DNA of 60,000 nucleotides from Cristatella mucedo. Taxonomy: Eukaryota > Bryozoa > Phylactolaemata > Cristatellidae. The translations under genes and the position numbers were made by a program. Below the pieces are notes generated by a model. The model made no database searches and was not told the DNA's origin. It worked only from the letters and a program-made list of their open reading frames with translations. Positions 45,410 to 54,335 of the stretch are shown here, in pieces. How positions within the stretch are numbered: position 1 is the first letter of the stretch; the number at the start of each line of letters is the position of its first letter. Location: assembly GCA_009760855.2 (NCBI GenBank), contig WPIO01000077.1, forward strand, positions 1,773,001 to 1,833,000. Reading direction: 5' to 3'.

Positions 45410-45689
45410 GGCGAAGCCCTGTGCTCTCGGAGCTCGGCTAGCGACTTGTAAGTGTGGCATCAATAGATGCAGCTATGCCGTCAGCAGCTGGATACGGCAG
45501 CGACAAAGTGCACGCAAATATTTAGATAACAAGTCCATATCCACATTGTAAACAAGTCTGGTCTACAGTGACGGAGGGTTACGGACGTCCGGAATCAGCT
45601 ATGGCGTACTGCAGCGCTCGTTGATTGCCCAGAGTGCCACTCAGAGTGCCTGAGCTACAGATCATTGCCCTCGCATCTTACAAAAAGGT

Positions 45690-46884
45690 GTGTTGCTAGA
45701 AAACTCATTCAAAATGCAACACCAGACCTCGAGAACTTCCGAACAGATTCCCCACTGTCTTCCTCTCAAAGATACTGGAATGGTTCGTTTTAAATCAGTT
45801 AAACTCTTACAATTGAAACTGAAAACCTGGCAAGCTACGTTTGAGAGATAATCACTTCACCAAGTCCGAATTGTTTCGGATGCATGGCAAACTTGCCATT
45901 AATGCAGACACTTATATCTCAAGTATATTTGTGCTTATTTTGCTTGATCGTTTGGCAGCATTCAACACTATTTATCATTAAGTCCTTCTCGAGTGCCTCT
46001 GCTTTCGCCCTGGATCGATGCACGGCATTTTTTTCGATTTTCTTTCCGTATGAGATTTCAAAACATTTATATCAACGGGTAGAAACAATCCGACGAGCCA
46101 CTAAAGTAAGGAGTAATTAAAGAGGTCTGTCTGTTAGGAGGTCTGTGCTTGATCCGCTTCTTTTCCCAATTCACATTCTCCATCTTGCTGCTGATATCGC
46201 CAAGCACAATATAGGCCTTCAATTCTGGGCCAACGACGTTCTTTGCTCGCTCCTAGCCTTGATGCACGTCAAACTCTCTCAAGCCCGAGCACCTGTAAGG
46301 CTGATATCTGCACATGGATGGCAGCAAACTTTCTCAGTTTAAATGACAATAAACCATCTTACCAGCTTTTGGCAAACCTTGTACGACTCAGAAATTTTGG
46401 CTCTGCATATCTACCGTAGAATCGACACTAAATCTGGGTGTCCCGATACACAGTGACCGTTCACTACTCGACCACATCAGCTCCAAAGCCAAGTTTGGTT
46501 GCTTTCAGCTACGGAACGTTGTAGAAATTGGGAACTGCTTAGAAAGGAATATCGCGTCTAAGTGGGTCCAGACATTTGAGATATCCTGTCTAGACTACTG
46601 TAACTCGCTGCTTCCCGGTCGGCCGGCATATTACACCAGGTGCTTATGGTTAATGTCAAACTCTGCAGCCAAACTTGTCCGTCATGAGATTTGCTGTAGC
46701 TGAGATTTGTTGTTGCCACTTTACACTACCTCTTGCAGGCATGCACTGGCTCTCCATCAAGCTGCAAGGTTTTTCACACACTTTTAGGTCCGTTTATTCT
46801 TTTGCTCCAGCCGACCTATCAGAATTACACCCCAATCAAGCAAAGCCTTGAGCCAACCACCCATCTGACACAAGTCGCTTGTAC
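45690..46884 (+). pseudogene. LINE family A, old + strand copy: RT region
   Basis: The + strand shows, in several frames, PDLENFRTDSPLSS, FVLILLDRLAAFNTIYH (palm motif A; first Asp kept) and VLDPLLFPIHILHLAADIAK (motif B downstream part). Next is HNIGLQFWANDVLCSLL, where YADD has become WAND. Then come SAHGWQQTFS and a decayed DHISSKAKFGCFQL-type block. Many stops and frameshifts are present, so it is clearly older than the copies at 10372 and 20456. It is interrupted by a SINE2 and resumes at about 47041. Confidence 0.75.
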
Positions 46885-47040
46885 TGGGTCTTAGCTCAGG
46901 AGGTTAGGTGCTCGCTCTTTACGACCCAGGCTAGGTGGTTCGAGCCCAGCACTGAGCGATTGATCATCACCCGCTGCAAGCGTTAAAGATGCCGTAAAGG
47001 CTCTTCTGCCACTGTATAAGTGATGCTTTTTAATCAGCTG
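46885..47040 (+). repeat. SINE2 copy nested in an old LINE
   Basis: Head TGGGTCTTAGCTCAGGAGGT TAGGTGCTCGC. The B box is GTGGTTCGAGCCCAGC. The body reads GATCATCACCCGCTGCAAGC, GCCGTAAAGGCTCTTCTGCC and ACTGTATAAGTGATGC. LINE-A sequence lies on both sides. Confidence 0.8.
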
Positions 47041-47345
47041 AGAATATTTTTTGGACGCGTTTCTAAGCAGCCTTAAATCTTTAGTTCGGATGCTCCCAAA
47101 GCCCGCTAGTCACTCCGACTGATGTCGCTACATCCCTGACTTGAAGGCATTGAAGAAGAAGCTCAAGCGCATCTGATCATCACAGCATGTATTAGATCCT
47201 TCTGAGTTTTTTGTGCTTATGCATGCTGAAACTGTGAGTGTTATCACCAGCCATAACGACATGCTTCCTTTACAGCGTATGTAAAGTGCCCGGGATTAGA
47301 TCTCGGAGAGGGGTACACAAATGCATTAACATTACTATTATTATT
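47041..47345 (+). mobile_element. LINE family A, old copy: C-terminus and 3' tail
   Basis: The + strand reads SDAPKARXSLRL-like and LKALKKKLKRI, then the UTR phrase TTGTGCTTATGCATGCTGAA. The tail is GTAAAGTGCCCGGGATTAGA with an ATTATTATTTT-type end. It is the 3' part of the copy that starts at 45690. Confidence 0.7.
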
Positions 47346-47766
47346 TTAACCAGAGGTCTAGGACGCAACTCCAACCTGGCTCAAAGCCTCGATCTCGAGC
47401 CAGTACAACTACTGTCATCAATGACGGCCAATGACGTCATGCAACAAGTAAATACCGAATATAATTCATTAGTGTAGTGGCCTAAGAGAACGCAATATCT
47501 ACCCACCGGTGCTTCACTTAGTCACGGCCTCGACTTTCATGCTGCCTACACACGGATTATCTATCACTTGACCGGTTTTACGCCGATATAATTCAGGAGC
47601 CAAGAACATAAAATATCTCGGCTGTCGCAATCTGGCCTATATAGCAGGGGATCCTTTTCAATACCGACGCAGCGTCTAGGCTGTCGGTCGTGGTGTCGGT
47701 GTTACGTCCTCCGATGCCTCCTCTTTATTTACGCGCTATGCGGTTGGACTGTGGGCTGGAGGCACA

Positions 47767-47872
47767 GCGACGTCGTCGCAGCGACATCATCGCAGCTACA
47801 TCATCGCTGCGACATCATCGCTTCTTCCCTGCGACATCATCGCTGCGACATCGTCGCAATGACGTCGTCGCA
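47767..47872 (+). repeat. 14-bp tandem array of self-complementary units
   Basis: Six to seven units of the form GCGACATCATCGCT or GCGACGTCGTCGCA, with one 8-base interruption (TCTTCCCT). Each unit pairs GCGA with TCGC, so each can fold as a tiny hairpin. The + strand frame gives a repetitive SDIIAATSSLRHH-type peptide that I do not consider a gene product. Confidence 0.9.
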
Positions 47873-48157
47873 CAAATTGGTCGTGAAGCTGTGGCTGACA
47901 CCGCTAGCTCTAGCCATCATTCATCGTCCACTGTGGCCACCGCTCTTTCCGGTTCATGCTCCACGGCCCGAAACTGCTTTTGCTGCCACCGCCGCCGTGG
48001 GGATGCTGTCTCTAACGTGAATGGTTTACTGCAAGTCGGCGGCTCAGACGACCGTCAGGACGCTTCGGGGCGAAGCGCCAACCTGCGATCCTTGCGGCCG
48101 CGCTCGCCGACGGCCAGCTGGATGGCTCGGAATGAGACTCGGTGCCGCCGCCTGCCT

Positions 48158-48200
48158 CGTCGTAAAGCGCCTGGATCGAGATTAATTAAGTTCTCTTACC
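48158..48200 (+). repeat. SINE1 3' tail fragment
   Basis: CGTAAAGCGCCTGGATCGAG and ATTAATTAAGTTCTCTTA match the SINE1 tail. The tRNA head is not recognisable. Confidence 0.55.
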
Positions 48201-48239
48201 GTCGGCTTACCAACCGCTACCTGGCGACGGAGAAAGGGT

Positions 48240-49640
48240 AGGTGCAGGCCTGCACGATGGGCCCAACTTAGCGAGCGAGCGCGTCCGGCCGCTTTTCGGG
48301 GTCTCCCAGCCCTCCCGGCTCACTCCTGCCAACCCGTCGCGCACCCTTACGACCTCCCGAGCGGCATAGCCTGCTGGTCTCGGCTTACCGCAGCCAGCTA
48401 GGCCCTCCTAGCGGTGCGTCGGCCAGCACTCGCGCGCTAGCGAACTTAGGCTCCTAGCGCCTTCCCTGCTCCTTTCCGACCGCCAGCGTGGCAGACAGGT
48501 CGGATAAGAGGGGAGCGAGGCTCGGGGGGGGGGGGGCCTGCAGGAGGATCGACGGGATCGGTCGAGTGGCCTACCGGAACTCGTTGACCTTTCACACGGT
48601 GATTCATCCGTGGTCGGAGTATTTCTCTATTCTTGCCGCCCTGGGAGACTTGGCCTAGTCGCTGCACTCCCACCCGAAGGAGCAGCTGCATTGGTTAAGG
48701 TAGGGGGGCCGCGTCGGCACCGCGGTCGAGCCGAGCGGCTGCTACTACCGCTTCGCTGCCGCAGCCGCCGCTGCCGCTGTGCTGCCTGAGGTGAGGCACC
48801 GAGAGCAGCAGAGCGATGGAGGCCCCTCGGCTCTGCGGCCCTGCAGATGGTCGAACGGCAGCTGGCTGCTGCCGCCACGGCCGCAGCTTCGTAGGCGCGA
48901 ACTGATCAAGCTGATGCCATCTGACCTAGTCGCTAATGCAGGTCGAGACCGCGTCACTCGACGAAAGCTTTCTGGTGCTCCTGCGCAGAGCAGACTTTTC
49001 GCTGAGGCGGCTGCCGCGGCTGTCTAGCCAAGCGTCGACATCTGCTGCCGTGCTGCCTCCTCAGCCCCGACCCGGCAGCTGCGGCTGCAGGGCCGGCCGT
49101 GGCACTGCTGGCGGCCGGCCCGGACGCTGAGGCTGCTCGGCTAGCCACTTCGCTGGCCGAATCTGCCTGTTTGTTGTGCCGACAGAGCTGATGACTAGGG
49201 GAGGCCGCTATCCAGGCTTGGCTAGCCTGGATTGCTGGCTCTTCCAGGGGGTATTAGCTATCAGAGGCGAACGGCTTTGGGCCTCGATTGGGACCAGTGA
49301 GTGGCCCAGTGAGTGTGGGCATCAGAGCAGCTCCGGTGGTGCGTTTGTCGTAAGTAATAACGCCTGGCACACCAGTCATAACCCAAGGACTTGTGCCTAC
49401 GGTAAAATTCCGAAATACACCTTATAGGCAGTCCGGTGAAATTTGTCATCAAGTGGCATTTTAAGCTCCAGGACCGGCTTCATCTCGTAATGGATCCTTG
49501 CCTGCTGCCGGCACTTTCGTTAGAGGGCGCTGTGAAATTTCACATTATAGAACTGTCACCCCCGGCGAGGTGGCCCATTCTGATCGAGGCGCTTCGTGCT
49601 TGTAAGCTAGGTGGCCTTCTTGTGTACACGTGTGTGCGTG
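48240..49640. other. GC-rich block, no gene recognised
   Basis: CpG-rich to about 49150, with a run of 13 G at 48524-48536. Frames of 60-83 residues occur on both strands and no domain is seen. The block lies 1.5-2.5 kb upstream of the phosphatase exon and could belong to that gene's 5' region. Confidence 0.4.
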
Positions 49641-49671
49641 CATGTGCTTGTGTTGTGTGCGTGTGTGCGCA

Positions 49672-49736
49672 GGTGTGTACGTGTGTGTGTGTGTGTGTGT
49701 GTGTTTGTGTGTATGTGTGTATGTCCGTGCGTGTGT

Positions 49737-49794
<58 letters not shown>

Positions 49795-49820
49795 ATGTGC
49801 ACGTGTGTGTGTGTGTGTGG
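49672..49820 (+). repeat. (GT)n microsatellite
   Basis: Two GT runs, the longer pure one at about 49739-49792. They face an (AC)n array only about 75 bases downstream. Confidence 0.95.
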
Positions 49821-49893
49821 ATGTGTTTTGTGTGGAGTGGGAGGTTGGCATGTGAGTTGTCGTCAAAGGTTACTGTGGTTGGGGGCACACATG

Positions 49894-49960
<67 letters not shown>

Positions 49961-49969
49961 ACACACAGA

Positions 49970-50028
<59 letters not shown>

Positions 50029-50090
50029 ACACACAGACACAGACACACACACAGACACACACACAGATACACACGCACACATATCCTGTG
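49894..50090 (+). repeat. (AC)n microsatellite with ACAG variants
   Basis: Two long pure AC runs (about 49896-49955 and 49976-50022), then an ACACAG-type compound repeat. It is the inverted partner of the (GT)n tract. Confidence 0.95.
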
Positions 50091-50595
50091 GTCCATATGC
50101 TCTCATCGAGTCCTTCCGATGCCCGACTGCTGCCGGGGCAGACTGCGGGTCACGCAAGCCCTGCTGTGCCTCATTTCGGTGCAGGTCAAGACGTGCCATC
50201 GTTGAGGTAGTAATGCTGATGACGAAGGCAAGGATGATGATACTTACGTCGAGGACGAGTGGGCAATGTTATGCGGTCTACAGTAGCCTACGACTAGCCT
50301 TTAGACCCCAGGTCCCATGCCCTAAATGTTCTTCTTATTTTGGCAGGCTTGTAGTCGGAGTTGGTGTAGCTATGGCGGAGCTAACGCCTAGCGACTTTTG
50401 ACGACTCGGCCAGCCTACAAGCTGTCTATCACCCTGGCCTGTGCATGCAATCAGTCGCACTGCTGCTACTGCTGCTGCTGCTGCCGCCGCTGCAGGTGCT
50501 GCACTTGTGTTCGGAAGGAGGCCAGGTGCAAGAGACAGCTGTGCATTGAGCTGACCTCACTGAACCTTCGTCGTTCGTCACGTGACTGACGTACT

Positions 50596-50607
50596 TATCT
50601 GTTGCAG
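50596..50607 (+). promoter_or_regulatory. candidate 3' splice acceptor before the phosphatase exon
   Basis: TTATCTGTTGCAG precedes the open frame and could be an acceptor with exon start at 50608. The frame is open from 50564, so the exon could also begin upstream or use an internal ATG as first exon. Weak evidence. Confidence 0.3.
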
Positions 50608-50665
50608 CTGCTCACGGTGGGAGCAGCTTGGCGCGCGGTGGCAGCTCGGTCTTGGCCACGTGCAC

Positions 50666-51641
50666 ATGCTCGCTGCTGGGCGCATGTCGATGGTGACCTC
50701 GCCACGGCCGCCTGCTGCGCTCTGCTGCACTGCCACTGCTGCCGGCTCCGCCTCCGCCGCTGCCGCCGATCGACGGCGGCGCACTCTGCGGCTCGTGCTG
50801 AAGCCCATGTCCTGCTGCGGCATACTGGGCAAGAAGTCCAAGCGATCTTCACCCAGCGAATGCGAAACGCCGCTGCAGAGGTCGCTGGGCTGCACTGCCG
50901 CCGGCGTCTCGAGCGCTCCAGCCGCAACCACCGCCGCCGCCTCCTCGTCCGGCTGCCTTCCATCGTCACGTGCCTCCAGACCTCCAGACCCGCGCCTGTC
51001 GACTGTTGCGGCACCAGCTCCAGCCGCCGCTTCGCACAAGGACAGCTCTGTAGGCGCTGGCGTCGGGCAGCCGCTGTACTGCGCTGCAGCGGCGGCGGCT
51101 GCAGCTGCAGCAACAGCGACTGCAGTGGTGACAGTTGAAGGGGCGGCGAGGCAAGTGGGAAGTGCTGCTGCTGGCACCAATGCGGGCCCATCTTTGGTGA
51201 CATCCGGTGGCGTAGGCGCCGCCCTGTCGCCAGCGCCTATGCCAGCCGCTCTGCCGTGCGGTGGTGGCTCCGTGCAGCTGCTCGGCGCCGAGGAGCTCGT
51301 AGAGCTGCTGGGCTTCAGGGGCGCTGGCCGCGAAGGCGGAGAGGTGCCTGCTGCCAGTGCCGTGTTGCTGCTGGATTGTCGTGCGTTCATGTCGTACAAC
51401 CACGATCACGTTCGGGGTGCGATCAACGTGAGCTGCACCAGCAAGTGCACGCAGAAGCGGATGCGGCACGGCCGCATCGGCGACTTCATCACGAGCAGCG
51501 AGGGCAAGGAACTGTTCCGAGGCAGCGAGCACGTGGTCGTCTACGACGACACCACCGTCGACCTGGGCGGCATGACGGAGGCGCTGAGCGTGCTCGTTTC
51601 GGCCCTGCTCAAGGAGGGCAAGGCCGTGCACGTGCTCAGAG
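50666..51641 (+). CDS. MAP-kinase phosphatase, N-terminal rhodanese exon (partial)
   Basis: This exon encodes the non-catalytic half of a dual-specificity MAP-kinase phosphatase, an enzyme that docks on JNK/p38/ERK-type kinases and dephosphorylates them. The conserved part starts near 51270 (LLGAEELVELLGF). It continues with LLLDCRAFMSYNHDHVRGAI, a basic docking cluster KRMRHGR (51454-51474), then SSEGKELFRG, EHVVVYDDTT and LLKEGKAVHVLRG. The order and the EGK..F block resemble DUSP10 most, with DUSP8/16 next. Before it lies an Ala/Ser-rich, low-complexity leader. In-frame ATGs are at 50666, 50684, 50690 and 50807. The last starts MSCCGILGKKSKRSS, whose Cys pair could be lipidated. I chose 50666 only as the outermost ATG; 50807 is equally possible. 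The exon ends G|GTGAGC at 51641/51642, phase 1. The HCxxGxxR catalytic exon is not in the window. Confidence 0.8.
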
Positions 51642-51647
51642 GTGAGC
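51642..51647 (+). promoter_or_regulatory. 5' splice donor of the phosphatase exon
   Basis: CAGAG|GTGAGC matches the donor consensus. It falls exactly where DUSP-family homology (LxGG) would continue into the next exon. Beyond it the frame loses similarity and stops at 51661. Confidence 0.75.
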
Positions 51648-53289
51648 CCGCGCCGTCGTGAGCGAAGCGAGTCGTCGTCTTGAGCTCTAGCGCTGCCTCC
51701 GACATGCGCATCCTAGAGTGAGACCTTCTCGAGGCCGAGGGGGCGGCAGCACTTCTGCCACGGCGGCCTGATCTAGCTACTTCTTTCGATGCCCTCCCGC
51801 CCCCCGGCACCACAGGATCTGATCTGTCTCTGTCTCTGCCTGTCTCTGTCTCTTTCTGCCTCTTTCTCTTTCTGCCTTGGCCCCTTTCTGTCTCTCTGCC
51901 TTGGCCTCTTTCTGTCTCTCTGTCTTGGCCCCTTTCTGTCTCCCTGTGTCTTTCTGTCGCTCTGTTTGTTTCTGTCTCACTGTCTCTGTCTCTTACTGTC
52001 TCCCTGTCTCTATCTCTTTCTGTTGCTCTGTTGCTCTATCTCTGTCTGCCTCTGTCTCTGTCTGCCTCCATACGTTGTCGGTGCTGCTTGGCTAGCGCTC
52101 TCACACTGGCTTCGGATTCCCTCTCGCTGCTTGGCATCCTGTCGAGCAGTTTGCAGCAGCCATCATGCGCTCCTTACCTTGCCGTCCGAAATGCATATGC
52201 ATGCCCCATTTGAAAAAAATGGTCAAGACGATGCATAAGCGAAAGTGGCAAGCTCTCGTGGTAAATAGTGTGGGGCTGCTTGGATGTAGTTAGGCTGCAT
52301 TCGGACGGAAGCAGACAGAGGCCTTCGTTCGGCCATCGGTCGCCACTGTGCAGGCACCTGCACACTTGCAGCTGTCTTGAAGTCGACAATGGAAGGCTTG
52401 CATCGATTGGCTGCTAGCTGCCACCTAGGCTCAAGAGTAGGAACAGTGGCAGCTGCAGCCTCTGTTAAGTGCCTAACACGATGGATTTTTGCATTTAATG
52501 TGCATATGCAACTTGGAGCTACTGTCATTAGCCGTAGCATCGAGCAGGTTATAATACAGGCAAGTAATCACGGTTTACTGAGGAACAAACTTGCGCACGA
52601 TGCGCTGCAGGTGCAGTCGTTCGCGTGCACACCAACTGCACCCTCACCTAGCTGCTGCTGGCGCCTGTCGCTGCTGCTTGCTTAGCGACCGACCTACCCG
52701 ACTTTCTGTGGCTCCCACTATGGCTACCAGTCGTACGTCACTGTGCCACCACATTGCCGATAGTGCCTTATCCGGGCCATCGATCGACCAGCAGCGTGCA
52801 GCAGCAGCAGCAGCGCACCTAGTACAGCTGGGCAATTGCACTGAGGAGCTCCGCTCAGGCTGGGAGGTGGTGGTGACTCCACTCCCCAGCAGGCAGATGG
52901 GTGGGAGTACCTTGTCTGAGCAGCAGCAGCAGCAGCAGCAGCATCAGCCGACTGGCCGAGTCGCTGGTGGCAGTGGAAGTCGGGGAGCCCCTCGGGCTAG
53001 CCGGAGCCTCTTTCCTGCTCTTTCCTTCTACACAGGCAGTCCTACAGATGGTGTGGCATGTGGGCTCCACCCCGTTCACAGGATCGACCAGACTGGTCAT
53101 GTTCGGTGGATGCCATATGCCATACGACAAGCCCATTTAGTCTCTTACGATTGGCTAGGTCCAGAAAGGTCAAGGTCTTATCCCATACCTGGCATAAGCC
53201 GAAGTTAGTTTGTCGGTTTTCCACCCTTCCGTCTTTCCTTGTTTGCAGTGATGGGTGCTTAGGCAGCTTAGGTTGACATTGCCCCTTGC
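51648..53289. other. probable phosphatase intron, no exon recognised
   Basis: It contains a pyrimidine-rich minisatellite (51813-52076) and (CAG)n runs at about 52797-52816 and 52919-52943. A 205-residue + frame (52591-53208) has Gln/Ser/Gly-rich stretches but nothing resembling a phosphatase domain. Confidence 0.5.
51813..52076 (+). repeat. CT/CTGT-rich array with 24-bp units
   Basis: A unit of the form CTGCCTTGGCCCCTTTCTGT followed by CTCT repeats about three times at about 51872-51945. CTGTCT-type simple repeats lie on both sides. Confidence 0.85.
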
Positions 53290-53435
53290 CTCTTAGCCGA
53301 GGGATAAGGTGATTGCTTTTCACAACCCAGGTCGTGGGCTAGTGTCCTGCAGTGGGTGATCCTGTATTGCCCACTGCAAGTGGTGGTGATAACCGTTAAG
53401 ATTCTTCTGCCGCTATGCAAATGATGGAGGCAGGA
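53290..53435 (+). repeat. SINE2 copy
   Basis: Head GCCTCTTAGCCGAGGGATAA GGTGATTGC. Then come CACAACCCAGGTCGTGGGCT AGTGTCCTGC (decayed B box) and the body GATCCTGTATTGCCCACTGC, GTGATAACCGTTAAGATTCT. The end is GCCGCTATGCAAATGATG. Confidence 0.8.
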
Positions 53436-53469
53436 GTCTGCAATCGTCTCAATAGTGTAATTATATCTG

Positions 53470-53607
53470 TAAATATGTAATGTAATGTAATGTATCTCTG
53501 TCTGTAACTCCACAAAGTCATAAAGACTATGTGAGTGTTACGCAGGAGAGTTTTGTATAGCGCACTCACAGCCTAAGCGGCTTTCGGTACGCATTCAGTA
53601 GCCAAAT
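53470..53607 (-). mobile_element. LINE family B 3' terminus fragment
   Basis: On the - strand it reads GGCTACTGAATGCGTACCGA, AGCCGCTTAGGCTGTGAGTG and TATACAAAACTCTCCTGCGT. It ends at TTACAGACAGAGATACATTA with an ATTAC-type tail. This is the same end as the copies at 8377 and 22459. The flanks AATTATATCTGTAAATATG and AATTGTATCCGTAAAATG could be a target-site duplication of about 20 bases, though both are AT-rich. Confidence 0.8.
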
Positions 53608-53629
53608 AATTGTATCCGTAAAATGTAAT

Positions 53630-53728
53630 TATAATTATATATATATATATATTTATAATTATATATTATATATAATCATATAATTATATATATACATTAT
53701 AATTATATATATATATATATATATGTGT
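53630..53728. repeat. AT-rich simple repeat
   Basis: TA and AATTATA runs. The phrase TGTAATTATATCYGTAAA recurs around it (about 53450, 53606, 53728 and 53747). Confidence 0.85.
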
Positions 53729-53759
53729 GTAATTATATCCGTAAACTGTAATTATATCT

Positions 53760-54164
53760 GTAAATACAAATTTTGATGGTTAATAGGTCGCAGCAATGGA
53801 GAAGACTTTGTAGGTTATTAGTCCATGTCTTGCGATCCTGGCCACATAGCGGCCTTGGTTTTTTTGACCCAATGGTTATCTCATGGAAGGTGCCAGCGAA
53901 TGAGGTACAAATCCGGTTATACTCAGAGAGGCAGAGAGCACTCGAGTGGCGGCGGCGGCGAGCTTGAGGCAGCGAAGGAGGTGTTCGCATGCAGCTATGC
54001 GAAGGGTGGCAGGTATTGATGGACAAGTTGCCTGAGCCACGAGCCACAGGGCCACAGTGTGCTCGGTCTTCGTTTTGTGGATGCGTCCATTTGGTGCTCT
54101 TTTTCTTGCCCTTACAGGCATAGGAAATGGAGGTCGGCAAGCCCTGGGCCCCTCATATATCATA
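53760..54164. other. unassigned sequence
   Basis: No gene is recognised. A 135-residue - strand frame (53733-54140) has no known motif. Confidence 0.5.
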
Positions 54165-54335
54165 TAATAATAATAATAATAATAATAATACATTTGCATA
54201 GCACTATTAGAGAACCTAATCTCTTTGTATGCACTTTACTCACTAAGTGCTGTGACAAATAGGTGAGTTGTTTAGCTAATTTCATATGTCAAGTCAGGGA
54301 ATGTCATGACGTCAGTCCGGACCAAATGGCTGCCT
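54165..54335 (-). mobile_element. LINE family A 3' tail fragment
   Basis: A long (TAA)n tail is followed by CATTTGCATAGCACTATTAG and AGAACCTAATCTCTTTGTAT. After a deletion comes the last ORF-proximal stretch ATGTCAAGTCAGGGAATGTC. Strongly diverged. Confidence 0.7.

Noticed and set aside
47690-48241. 183-residue + frame
   Set aside because: It runs through a hairpin minisatellite and a SINE1 tail fragment, so it is unlikely to be a gene.
49607-50210. Cys/Val and His/Thr-rich frames of up to 199 residues
   Set aside because: Translation of (GT)n and (AC)n tracts.
50582-50665. A GTG at 50582 as the start of the phosphatase
   Set aside because: The codon is GTG, not a normal animal start, and the frame is open from 50564. 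A splice acceptor or a later ATG is more plausible.
50578-51399. 273-residue open frame on the - strand across the phosphatase exon
   Set aside because: It is a GC-driven shadow of the + strand exon, Ala/Ser/Pro-rich with no domain, whereas the + frame has clear rhodanese homology.
52591-53208. 205-residue + frame as the next phosphatase exon
   Set aside because: It has no HCxxGxxR or other dual-specificity phosphatase motif; its Gln and Ser runs come from CAG repeats.
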